This document shows, one piece after another, positions 25,964 to 33,616 of a stretch of DNA of 64,000 nucleotides (positions are counted from its first letter, which is position 1; the number at the start of each line of letters is the position of its first letter). The position numbers and the translations under genes are program-made. The stretch spans positions 62,001-126,000 of the forward strand of contig NZ_FNRG01000007.1 in NCBI RefSeq assembly GCF_900107835.1, written 5' to 3'. The notes under the pieces were generated by a model. The model was given only the letters and a program-made list of their open reading frames with translations, had not been told where the DNA came from and ran no database searches. This stretch comes from Oribacterium sp. KHPX15 (GTDB lineage: Bacteria > Bacillota > Clostridia > Lachnospirales > Lachnospiraceae).

Positions 25964-27991
25964 TTAAGCATTCATAATTATTTTCTGTTCCTGATTATTG
26001 AATACTCCCTCTTTTTTACCTCTGATGACTCTGTATGAAATAAATACCGTTCCTGCTATAAGTCCGATTATATCTGAGGCTCCTGATGGAAGAATAAACA
26101 AAAATGCTATCACTGCAAATACGGTTCTCTCCCATAATTTCAGATCTCCGAACATATAGCTGGATACACATCCGGCCAGACAGAATGTAGCAAACGCAAG
26201 CATAGATGCAGATTGAATGATTTCAATCAGTGTACCGTCAAGAAGTAATGCAGGTCTGTATACAAACATAAATGGAACTATAAATCCGGTTATAGCAAAG
26301 GCAAATGCTTTCCATCCGGTTTTCCATGCCGATCCTCCCGCAATACCGGCTGCTGTAAATGATGCAAGACATACCGGAGGTGTTATCTGAGCCACAACGC
26401 CAAAATAGAATATAAACATATTAGATGTAAGTGCAGATATACCCAGTCCCTGAATAGCAGATATAAAAAGTGTATTTGCAATCAGATATGCTGCTACGGT
26501 AGGAAGAGCCATTCCCAAAATGATGCAGCCAAGAGCTGCCACTATAAGAGCAATAAACAAAGAGTTATTACCGGTTTTATCAATTATCTTTGCAATCTTA
26601 ACTGCAATACCCGAACGAACAACAATACCTATCATGATACCGCAGGATGCAGTAGGAATTGCGATATTGGCAGCCTGACGTATACCATCGAGTACTGTAT
26701 AAAGAAACTTCTTTGGAGACATTCTTGTTTCCGGGGAAATAAAGCTTATCACAATGGCAAGTACCGAACAGATTATACCGGCTCTTGGAAGTGACATACC
26801 TCTTACTATCATGAATACAAGTATAATTATAGGAAGAAGCCTGTATACTCTTGGTAAAATCGGCTTACCTGTATAATGAACATTAGGATTCTTTCCAATG
26901 TGTCTCTTTCTGGCAATAAGGTGTACTACCATGAGTGCTGCAACAAAATAAGCAATAGCAGGTATAATTGCTGCCGCTGCAATCTTAACATACTGTATTC
27001 CTATGATCTCAGCCATTACGAAAGCTCCTGCACCCATAATAGGCGGCATTATCTGTCCACCTGTCGATGCAACAGACTCTACTGCTCCTGCTTCTTCAGG
27101 TGAATATCCGGTCTTCTTCATCAGAGGAATAGTGAAAACGCCGGTGCCTGTAACATTGGCAACTGCAGAACCCGAAATCATACCCATGAGTCCTGATGAT
27201 ATAACTGCTGCCTTTGCAGGTCCACCTACTGTTTTATCCGATAAGGACAGACCTGCATCCGTAAGCACCGAACCGCCTCCACAATTGGCAAAAAAGCAGC
27301 CAAACATAAGGAAATAGAACAATGTATTTAAGGATGTGCCGAGAGGAGAACCAAATATTCCATTTTCTCCAAGCGATAACGTTTCAACAAATCTTGAATA
27401 ACTGATGCCTGCATAATGAAATATTCCCGGTACAAACTGTCCGAACCACGCATAAGCCATAAAGAAAGCAATTACCCAGAAAAGTGATAGAGAAACTACT
27501 CTTCTTACAGCCTCCATACATTCAATGATGAGTATAGTACCTGCAAGTACATCATCAAAATTCATCTTATCCACAGAATACAGTCTGTAGTTAAGTGTTT
27601 CTGCATGTGAAGCATAATAGTAAAATACATAAACAGCACCCGCAAGAAGCAGCGAATCATATATCCACCACAGTTTATTGTGACTCTTGGATTTTTCCTG
27701 CATAGGATTCATCAACCATACTATCACAAGTGCAAGACACATATGTAATGGCAGCTGAAGCCATGGATCCAACGGTTTAACCAGCTTGATGTATAACTGA
27801 AATAAAACCCAAAAAACCGAAAGCCCGATGATTATAACTTTGCGCCACATAGGTGCAGCATTCATTATCTTGGCTATCTTTGTTTCATCACCATCTTCCT
27901 TTGCGAGCTTTCTGCCAATCTCATCTGCCTTTGACAGCTTTGGATGAGACATCGTTTCCTGAGCGTTTTCGCTTTTGATTTCTTCGCTCAT
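25964..27991 (-). CDS. TRAP transporter fused permease (TAXI type, DctQM fusion)
   Basis: A 675-residue membrane protein with about 16-18 hydrophobic segments. The N-terminal part corresponds to the small DctQ subunit and the rest to DctM; DctM-type motifs include 'GLMGMISGSAVANVTGTGVFTIPLMKK' region and 'AVESVASTGGQIMPPIMGAGAF' region (about residues 270-325). It imports carboxylates using an ion gradient with the TAXI binding protein encoded just upstream. GGAGGG lies 7 nt before the ATG. The intergenic terminator upstream would make permease expression lower than that of the binding protein. Confidence 0.93.
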   Translation of the reverse strand: MSEEIKSENAQETMSHPKLSKADEIGRKLAKEDGDETKIAKIMNAAPMWRKVIIIGLSVFWVLFQLYIKLVKPLDPWLQLPLHMCLALVIVWLMNPMQEKSKSHNKLWWIYDSLLLAGAVYVFYYYASHAETLNYRLYSVDKMNFDDVLAGTILIIECMEAVRRVVSLSLFWVIAFFMAYAWFGQFVPGIFHYAGISYSRFVETLSLGENGIFGSPLGTSLNTLFYFLMFGCFFANCGGGSVLTDAGLSLSDKTVGGPAKAAVISSGLMGMISGSAVANVTGTGVFTIPLMKKTGYSPEEAGAVESVASTGGQIMPPIMGAGAFVMAEIIGIQYVKIAAAAIIPAIAYFVAALMVVHLIARKRHIGKNPNVHYTGKPILPRVYRLLPIIILVFMIVRGMSLPRAGIICSVLAIVISFISPETRMSPKKFLYTVLDGIRQAANIAIPTASCGIMIGIVVRSGIAVKIAKIIDKTGNNSLFIALIVAALGCIILGMALPTVAAYLIANTLFISAIQGLGISALTSNMFIFYFGVVAQITPPVCLASFTAAGIAGGSAWKTGWKAFAFAITGFIVPFMFVYRPALLLDGTLIEIIQSASMLAFATFCLAGCVSSYMFGDLKLWERTVFAVIAFLFILPSGASDIIGLIAGTVFISYRVIRGKKEGVFNNQEQKIIMNA

Positions 27992-28041
27992 GATTTTTCC
28001 CTCCGATTTAATATACCTGACATTTGATAACTACATAACCA

Positions 28042-28096
28042 TTAAAAAACTCCGGAACCAGACTCCTCCCGAAAAAAGGATTCCGGCTCCAGAGTT
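28042..28096 (-). terminator. intercistronic terminator between TAXI binding protein and permease genes
   Basis: A long stem with G-U pairs (28048-28096, outer AACTC/GAGTT) followed on the minus strand by TTTTTTAAT. Partial read-through would give more binding protein than permease. Confidence 0.7.
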
Positions 28097-28164
28097 CTCT
28101 CTAATTACAATTCTTTTCAAGAACTTAGATGGATAAATAGTGGTTCTTAAGCCAACATAAGTGT

Positions 28165-29328
28165 TTACTTGATGTATCCCATCTCCTTGTAATACTTTTC
28201 AGCACCCGGGTGAAGAGGACATCCACCAATCTTCTGAGATTCCCAAGCTGTTGCCGGATCCCATCCTGAAAGTGATGCATACTCATTTACAAGCGCATCT
28301 CTGTTTTCTGACAGACACTTAGTAATGGCATATACAACGTCCTCTGAAAGATTTTCATTTGCAAACAAGCAATCCGGAGAACCCGGAAGAACAAGTTCTG
28401 AATCCTGACCCTTAAATGAGTTAGCAGGAATTGTGATCTTGTCATAGCCTTTTTCATTTACAAACCAGTTTACAAGGTCATCACCCCATTGAAGGAATGT
28501 TACATCACATGTAGTTGCAATCTGTGCCATAGTTGATGATGCTGATGATGTGTGGTCAATATAGAAATCAATCTGTCCATCAGCAAGAGCCTCTGCATTT
28601 TGGTCACCGCCCTGATTGGTGATGCTACCACCCCAGCTCTTTAAATCATCTTCCGTAACACCAAAGTACTCAAGAAGAAGATATGCACCCTCTGCGTCCA
28701 TTGATCCCTTTGCTGAACATCCGATTCTAAGTGGGAGTTTCTTTTCAAAAACTTCCTCTATTGTGGAGACACCGTTTTCCTCAAGGAACTTATTGGAGAT
28801 ACAGTTGATATATGCAACCTGTGTAAGTCCACCTATAACTGCTGCATAGCCGCCGGTCGGCTCACGATCAAGTGTTCCTGTATCCATAGCCCACTTTGCA
28901 GGAGCACCATTTACAAAAGAAAGATCTACACCATTCTCTTTAAAAATATACGGTGCACCCATGCCTCCCGGATATGATGGATCTACATTTACAGCTTGAA
29001 ATCCGCCTTTTTCTTCCAAAACCTTAGACATGGCAACAATCATGTTATATGATCCGGATCCAACCTTATCGGACCAGAAATTCAATGTTGTTCCACTCAT
29101 ATCTGCTATGCCATCTGTTCCTGCAGCGTCAGCCGAACTATCCGCAGCCTCTGTTGATGTTGCTTCCGCTGCTGCAGAGGCTGCTGCAGTTGTAGCTTCA
29201 GCTGTTTTGCCTGCAGTTGTAGCTTCAGCTGTTTTGCCTGCATCTGAGCTTCCGCATGCTGCCAAACCTGTAACCATAGACAGTGCCAAAACACCAGCCA
29301 TCAGTTTAGAAATCATTTTTTTTCTCAT
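28165..29328 (-). CDS. TAXI-family TRAP transporter solute-binding lipoprotein
   Basis: A 387-residue lipoprotein (lipobox 'GLAACGSS') of the TAXI binding-protein family. After an Ala/Thr/Glu-rich linker (about residues 22-70) the ligand-binding fold begins 'LNFWSDKVGSGSYNMIVAMS' region, with later 'FVNGAPAKWAMDTG' and 'RIGCSAKGSMDAEGAYLLLEYFG' region typical of TAXI proteins. It captures a carboxylate ligand for the downstream permease. GGGAGG lies 7 nt before the ATG at 29328. It is divergent from the PrpR-N-type regulator at 29605. Confidence 0.92.
   Translation of the reverse strand: MRKKMISKLMAGVLALSMVTGLAACGSSDAGKTAEATTAGKTAEATTAAASAAAEATSTEAADSSADAAGTDGIADMSGTTLNFWSDKVGSGSYNMIVAMSKVLEEKGGFQAVNVDPSYPGGMGAPYIFKENGVDLSFVNGAPAKWAMDTGTLDREPTGGYAAVIGGLTQVAYINCISNKFLEENGVSTIEEVFEKKLPLRIGCSAKGSMDAEGAYLLLEYFGVTEDDLKSWGGSITNQGGDQNAEALADGQIDFYIDHTSSASSTMAQIATTCDVTFLQWGDDLVNWFVNEKGYDKITIPANSFKGQDSELVLPGSPDCLFANENLSEDVVYAITKCLSENRDALVNEYASLSGWDPATAWESQKIGGCPLHPGAEKYYKEMGYIK
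29186..29239 (-). repeat. 27-bp tandem repeat in the binding-protein linker
   Basis: Two identical 27-bp units (29186-29212 and 29213-29239) encode the repeated AEATTAGKT segment just after the lipid-anchored N-terminus. This suggests slippage-driven change in linker length. Confidence 0.85.
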
Positions 29329-29352
29329 TACAATACCTCCCATTTTAATGGT

Positions 29353-29494
29353 GTTAAAAATTTAAACGCCCCATACTAATCATACTTACGATGCGTTCAA
29401 TTACTGTATGATTCATATCTCATGTAATCATACTACTCGTAAAAAAGCTCTCTTTCAATTGATTTTTATGCAAAATGCTGTTTAAATATTAAAC
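29353..29494. promoter_or_regulatory. divergent regulatory region, TAXI operon / regulator 1
   Basis: Two similar palindromic sites bracket the region: GTTAAAAATTTAAAC (29353-29367) next to the binding-protein start and GTTTAA-ATA-TTAAAC (29480-29494) on the regulator side. Between them AATCATAC/GTATGATT occurs three times (29378-29385, 29406-29413, 29427-29434). These are plausible operators for the divergent regulator. Assignment is inference. Confidence 0.45.
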
Positions 29495-29604
29495 ATAAAC
29501 ATATTTTTTATATTTTGCGATATTAATTGGGTGTTATTTGAATATTGTGTTGTATTTATTTCACAATTTATCCATATTATTCAAAGTCCATGTTAGGAGG
29601 CACT

Positions 29605-31386
29605 ATGAACGATAAAATCCGGATTTTGGGTATAGCTCCATACAACGGAATGAAAACTCAGATGATCAAGGCAGCCGAAGATTATAAAGACCGAATAGAT
29701 TTAGTTGTCTTAGACGGAGACCTGCAGGAAGGTGTTTCTGCAGCAAGAAATAACTTTCACGGTGATTTTGATGTGATCATATCCCGTGGCGGAACCGCAA
29801 GTATGATTCGTGATCAAGTTTCTGTTCCGGTAGTTGAGATAGACCTCACAGATTATGACATACTTAGGGCAATGAGACTTGCAGAAAATATCTCTACAGA
29901 CATAGCAGTAGTTGGATTTCCCAACATAACAGAAGCCATACAGGGCATTTCCACACTTCTCAGTAAAAAATTGCGGATTTTTACCATTGAGAGCGCCGAT
30001 AAATTGGACAATACCATGCAGCACATTCACGACCAGGGCTACAAAATAGTTCTTTGTGATGCATCGTCTGCAACCATAGCCAAAAGACACAGCTTGAACT
30101 GTGTACTCCTTACCTCCGGACAGAGCGGCATACGCAAAGCCTATACCAACGCTATACATCTGGTAGAATCCATGCAGAAGTTACGTTCCGAAAATGCTTT
30201 TCTCCGTCAGGTGATTGACAGACAGGCCAATGATACGGTCATCTTCGACAATAAGGAAAATATTATATTTTCAAACATGAAATTCGAAAAAAGGGATGAA
30301 CTACAGAATCTATTAAAAAAAGAGATATCATCCGTACCTTCAAATAAGTCCTGCCGTATAATAAAACATCACAACAAAAACCTATATCATATCAAAGCCT
30401 TAAAGCTTAATTCAGATACCGGTACCTACACAGTATTTTATGTAGAGCGAAGTCGTGCACCGTTTTTGAGCGGACGTTCGGGTATAAAATACTTTACGCA
30501 GGCTGAAGCACATGAGGCCTTTTACAACAGCTTCTTTGTCAGCATCAGTGATATCCTTGGTAATGATGAGGATTTTGCAAGGGCGGCAAGATTTAAACGT
30601 CCGGTAATGCTTTTTGGTGAGGATGGTACAGGAAAAGAATCGGCAGCAAACATGATTTACAATAAAAGTTCAAATGGGAATAAACCTTTTATTGTTATCA
30701 ATTGCGAGTTACTTAACGATAAATCCATGGAATTTTTACAGAGTAATCAGCATTCACCTTTTGCGGATTCTGACAATACTATATATATTTCCGGGATAAG
30801 CAGCATGAATCATAATCCGCTGCAGCTTTTATCTGTAATTATGGATATGGAGGTTTGTCTTAGAAATCATGTGATATTGTCTTTTCCTACAAATGGTTCA
30901 TCAATTCCTAAATTTGCAGAAACCTTTACCAACAAGTTGGGCTGTACGGTACTTAACCTCTCATCTCTTCGATCCATAAGCTGTCAATTACCGAAGCTCA
31001 TCAATTTATTCCTAAGTCAGTTCATGCAATTCAGTGAAACCGATATCCTGGGAATGGAGGATGAAGGTATAAAGCTCATGATGGATTTTAACTGGCCACA
31101 TAATTACGCTCAATTCCGTCGTATCATGGAAGAACTTGTTAGTATCACCGATCAGTCACTTATAAGAACCGAGGACGTATCAAAAGTTCTGGAAAGAGAA
31201 AAACTTACACCTGTTACCAGCTCCGGCATAAATGGCTCAGAGGTATTTGATATGAACAGGACCCTGGATGAAATGAATGCGGAAATCGTACGCAGAGTTC
31301 TTAAACAATGTGACGGCAACCAGACTCTTGCTGCAAAACGTTTGGGCGTATCACGCACCACAGTATGGAGATATGCTAAAATATAA
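29605..31386 (+). CDS. PrpR-N-domain transcriptional regulator with degenerate AAA module (regulator 1)
   Basis: A 593-residue regulator. The N-terminal PrpR-N sensor domain (about residues 1-180; 'IISRGGTASMIRDQVSVPVVEI' region) is followed by a linker, an AAA+-like domain with Walker A 'GEDGTGKES', and a C-terminal Fis-type helix-turn-helix ('NQTLAAKRLGVSRTTVWRY'). The GAFTGA loop used to contact sigma-54 is absent and the Walker B position reads 'NTIYISGI' without acidic residues. It is therefore unlikely to be a classical sigma-54 activator. AGGAGG precedes the ATG at 29605. It is divergent from the TAXI operon and probably controls it. Confidence 0.88.
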   Translation: MNDKIRILGIAPYNGMKTQMIKAAEDYKDRIDLVVLDGDLQEGVSAARNNFHGDFDVIISRGGTASMIRDQVSVPVVEIDLTDYDILRAMRLAENISTDIAVVGFPNITEAIQGISTLLSKKLRIFTIESADKLDNTMQHIHDQGYKIVLCDASSATIAKRHSLNCVLLTSGQSGIRKAYTNAIHLVESMQKLRSENAFLRQVIDRQANDTVIFDNKENIIFSNMKFEKRDELQNLLKKEISSVPSNKSCRIIKHHNKNLYHIKALKLNSDTGTYTVFYVERSRAPFLSGRSGIKYFTQAEAHEAFYNSFFVSISDILGNDEDFARAARFKRPVMLFGEDGTGKESAANMIYNKSSNGNKPFIVINCELLNDKSMEFLQSNQHSPFADSDNTIYISGISSMNHNPLQLLSVIMDMEVCLRNHVILSFPTNGSSIPKFAETFTNKLGCTVLNLSSLRSISCQLPKLINLFLSQFMQFSETDILGMEDEGIKLMMDFNWPHNYAQFRRIMEELVSITDQSLIRTEDVSKVLEREKLTPVTSSGINGSEVFDMNRTLDEMNAEIVRRVLKQCDGNQTLAAKRLGVSRTTVWRYAKI

Positions 31387-31393
31387 TAACTAT

Positions 31394-31437
31394 AAAACCT
31401 CTCAAGTCATCAGGTTAATGATGCTTTGAGAGGTTTC
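31394..31437. terminator. terminator between regulator 1 and yhcH (convergent)
   Basis: An 11-bp stem AAACCTCTCAA / TTGAGAGGTTT starting about 8 nt past the plus-strand stop, with moderately T/A-rich flanks. It lies between convergent genes. Confidence 0.75.
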
Positions 31438-31490
31438 AATCTGTTCTATACTTAAGTCCTGATCCTAAAACATGCCATTAGAATAAACTA

Positions 31491-31955
31491 TCATACCTTA
31501 TTACAATCGACCGGAAGCTTAAGTATTATCTTTGTAAAGCTTTGCTGCTTCGTTGTGTGTGATATGGCTTTATGTCCATCGTGAGGGAATGCTGCCCAGA
31601 ACATCCCCTTGTTTATCAATATCTTATTCTCGAAGGTTCCACTATATCTTGCTGCATCTTTTTCTTCGTCATAAGGTATGACTTCTGTCAGATCTTTAAT
31701 TTCTTTCCAGGCTATTTCCTCGGAACCATCTATGAGAATCTGTACGTCTATATATTTTTTATGTGCCTCAAAGGTTCCCTCTGTAAATGCTTTGGTTACT
31801 CCCTTTTGTACCTTAAAGAATCCACCCTCAAAATTATAGGTTCCTTCTTCAAGTTCGCCTTTTGACTGCAAAACCTTGATTGCATCAAGACCACATTTCA
31901 AATTTGGAAGCATTGCCTCATAAAAGCCTATGTGTTCAAAACTATCGACAATCAT
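31491..31955 (-). CDS. YhcH/YjgK/YiaL-family (DUF386) protein
   Basis: A 154-residue cupin-like protein of the YhcH/YiaL/EbgC family, found in sialic-acid and other sugar-acid operons and in some cases shown to act as an anomerase. Conserved stretches include 'GTFEAHKKYIDVQILIDGSEEI' region and 'FWAAFPHDGHKAI' with the probable metal-binding His and Asp residues. The ATG at 31955 lies 4 nt past the pdxA stop, so the two are translationally linked. Its likely role is supporting sugar-acid interconversion in the same pathway as PdxA. Confidence 0.87.
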   Translation of the reverse strand: MIVDSFEHIGFYEAMLPNLKCGLDAIKVLQSKGELEEGTYNFEGGFFKVQKGVTKAFTEGTFEAHKKYIDVQILIDGSEEIAWKEIKDLTEVIPYDEEKDAARYSGTFENKILINKGMFWAAFPHDGHKAISHTTKQQSFTKIILKLPVDCNKV

Positions 31956-31959
31956 GTTA

Positions 31960-33060
31960 TTATGCCTTATTTGCCTTTCTGTAGGAAGCCATCTGTAATG
32001 CTGCATCTACAGCATTTACAAGTGAAAGTTCATTGGCTCCGCCATTACCTGCATGTCCGAAGCCTGTGCCATGATCAACTGATACACGAACTATAGGAAG
32101 GCCGAGAGTCATATTGATTCCGGCAACAGCCTCCCAATGATGCTCATCCTTGTTATAAACAAATCCCTTAACCTTAAGTGGAATATGTCCCTGATCATGG
32201 TACATAACAACTACGATATCATACCATCCTCCAAGTGCCTTGGAGAATACAGTATCAGGTGGTGTAGGCTTCTTTTCAGGGATGTTTATCCCCTCTTTCA
32301 GTGCCTCATCGATAGCCGGCTGAATCTCCTCAATCTCTTCTCTTCCGAACATACCGTCCTCACCACAATGCGGATTGAGACCTGCAACACCGATTTTAGG
32401 CTCAGCAATACCGAGCGCCTTGCAGGCTTCGTTAGCCATGTGGATGCAGTCAAGAACTCTATCCTTCTTGACACGATCACATGCCTCACGTAAAGATACA
32501 TGAGTTGAAACATGAACTACTCTGAGATCCTCATGTCCAAGCATCATTGCGTACTTCTTTGTATTTGTATAATCAGCGTAAATCTCTGTATGACCTGAAT
32601 AATGATGTCCGGCCATATTGATGGCTTCCTTAGACAGTGCGTTGGTCACTGTTGCATCAACCTTATCTGCCATAGCAAGTTTGATAACATATACAACGTA
32701 CTGGAATGCTGCCTCTCCGCCCAGTTCACAGGCTCCGACATGGAATGGTTGAGGACCGTCAGGATCATCAAGCGTATCCGGAATCTTGTCATCAGGAACC
32801 AGGTTAAGATCAATAAGGTCAATAGTTCCATATTCGTATTTACCTTCTTCTGGTTCTTTAACTATATTTAACTTAAGATCAATACCATTAACTTTTTGGG
32901 CAACCTTTAGTGCATACTCCATAGATGTCTTATCACCAACGATGAGAGGTTTACAACGATCATAAAGAGTTTTATCATTCAAAGCCTTTACGGAAATTTC
33001 AGGACCATTTCCAAATGGATCTCCCATAGAAATACCAACTATCGGTCTAATGTCTGCCAT
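31960..33060 (-). CDS. PdxA-family dehydrogenase (PdxA2-like, catabolic)
   Basis: A 366-residue NAD-dependent dehydrogenase of the 4-hydroxythreonine-4-phosphate dehydrogenase family. Metal-binding His residues are in 'GHTEIYADY', 'NPHCGEDG' and 'YHDQGHIPLK'; the N-terminal 'GISMGDPFGNGPEI' and C-terminal 'DHGTGFGHAG' are family signatures. With DUF1537 kinases nearby, the parallel is PdxA2, which oxidises and decarboxylates 4-phospho-D-threonate or 4-phospho-D-erythronate to dihydroxyacetone phosphate. A vitamin B6 role is less likely, as no other pdx gene is present. Confidence 0.9.
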   Translation of the reverse strand: MADIRPIVGISMGDPFGNGPEISVKALNDKTLYDRCKPLIVGDKTSMEYALKVAQKVNGIDLKLNIVKEPEEGKYEYGTIDLIDLNLVPDDKIPDTLDDPDGPQPFHVGACELGGEAAFQYVVYVIKLAMADKVDATVTNALSKEAINMAGHHYSGHTEIYADYTNTKKYAMMLGHEDLRVVHVSTHVSLREACDRVKKDRVLDCIHMANEACKALGIAEPKIGVAGLNPHCGEDGMFGREEIEEIQPAIDEALKEGINIPEKKPTPPDTVFSKALGGWYDIVVVMYHDQGHIPLKVKGFVYNKDEHHWEAVAGINMTLGLPIVRVSVDHGTGFGHAGNGGANELSLVNAVDAALQMASYRKANKA

Positions 33061-33142
33061 AGCATCCTCCTAAATCTTCAACTCTGTCATACACATATCT
33101 TTAAATTCTGATCATACGTGCTAACAATTAATAATTTCACTG

Positions 33143-33157
33143 TTGTTATAATAACAA
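33143..33157. promoter_or_regulatory. perfect 15-bp palindrome upstream of pdxA-like gene
   Basis: TTGTTATAATAACAA is symmetrical around its central base and lies 83 nt upstream of the pdxA-like start. It includes a possible -10-like element, so it could be an operator overlapping the promoter. Confidence 0.45.
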
Positions 33158-33231
33158 AGTAGTTTTGGCAATTAAATATTTTAAACGTTGCAAAGTGTCC
33201 ATTTATGGAACATTTTGCTCTGTGCCTTTGA

Positions 33232-33257
33232 TTTCATGAAGCAATTTGAAACACATT
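33232..33257. promoter_or_regulatory. predicted operator upstream of pdxA-like gene
   Basis: TTTCA (33232-33236) and TGAAA (33247-33251) form an inverted repeat, and GAAACACATT (33248-33257) matches 9 of 10 bases of the recurring island site. Confidence 0.5.
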
Positions 33258-33287
33258 CCGCAGCATATACTGCCATGTATTTTCTCC

Positions 33288-33326
33288 GCAAAAAAACTCC
33301 GGTAAGATATTTATTCTCACCGGAGC
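33288..33326 (-). terminator. terminator after the 30-codon ORF
   Basis: Stem CTCCGGT / ACCGGAG (33297-33303 and 33319-33325), followed on the minus strand by a T run (plus A's at 33288-33296). It lies 16 nt past the small ORF's stop and upstream of the pdxA promoter region. Confidence 0.82.
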
Positions 33327-33341
33327 ACATATATTGTTTAA

Positions 33342-33434
33342 CTATATTACTTCATCGGGAAGATGTACATCAAACATTATCAATACAATCATCAATACCA
33401 GCACAGCCAGTGCCAAAATCATTTGTGTTGTCAT
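33342..33434 (-). CDS. 30-residue single-transmembrane ORF (possible permease remnant)
   Basis: A minus-strand ATG at 33434 preceded by AAAGGGG 8 nt upstream opens a 30-codon frame ending in TAG. The product starts 'MTTQMILALAVLVLMIVLIM', one strongly hydrophobic helix, then 'FDVHLPDEVI'. A candidate promoter (TTGTGG, 17 nt, TATATG) lies upstream and a clear terminator follows. The helix resembles the first segment of SLC13-type permeases, so this may be a decayed permease start. A genuine small membrane protein is the alternative. Confidence 0.5.
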   Translation of the reverse strand: MTTQMILALAVLVLMIVLIMFDVHLPDEVI

Positions 33435-33531
33435 AATTAAATCCCCTTTCAAACACGCATATATTTATTTTTTGCCAGCGCCACAAAACTTTATGGTGTT
33501 ATTATCTACTCATGAACATGTAACTACATTA

Positions 33532-33572
33532 CAAAAAAGCTCCCTATATGAGAACTTTTCCCAAAAGGAGCT
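33532..33572 (-). terminator. terminator of regulator 2
   Basis: Stem AAAAGCTCC / GGAGCTTTT with a loop of about 22 nt, followed on the minus strand by a T6 run, about 45 nt past the regulator 2 stop. Confidence 0.8.
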
Positions 33573-33616
33573 TTTGACTGTTATAGTTTATAATATTCAA
33601 TGATTCAAAAATTAAT

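Noticed and set aside
24478-29604. Sigma-54 (-24/-12) promoters for the PrpR-like regulators
   Set aside because: I looked for TGGC-N8-TTGC-type pairs upstream of the island genes by eye and found none convincing.
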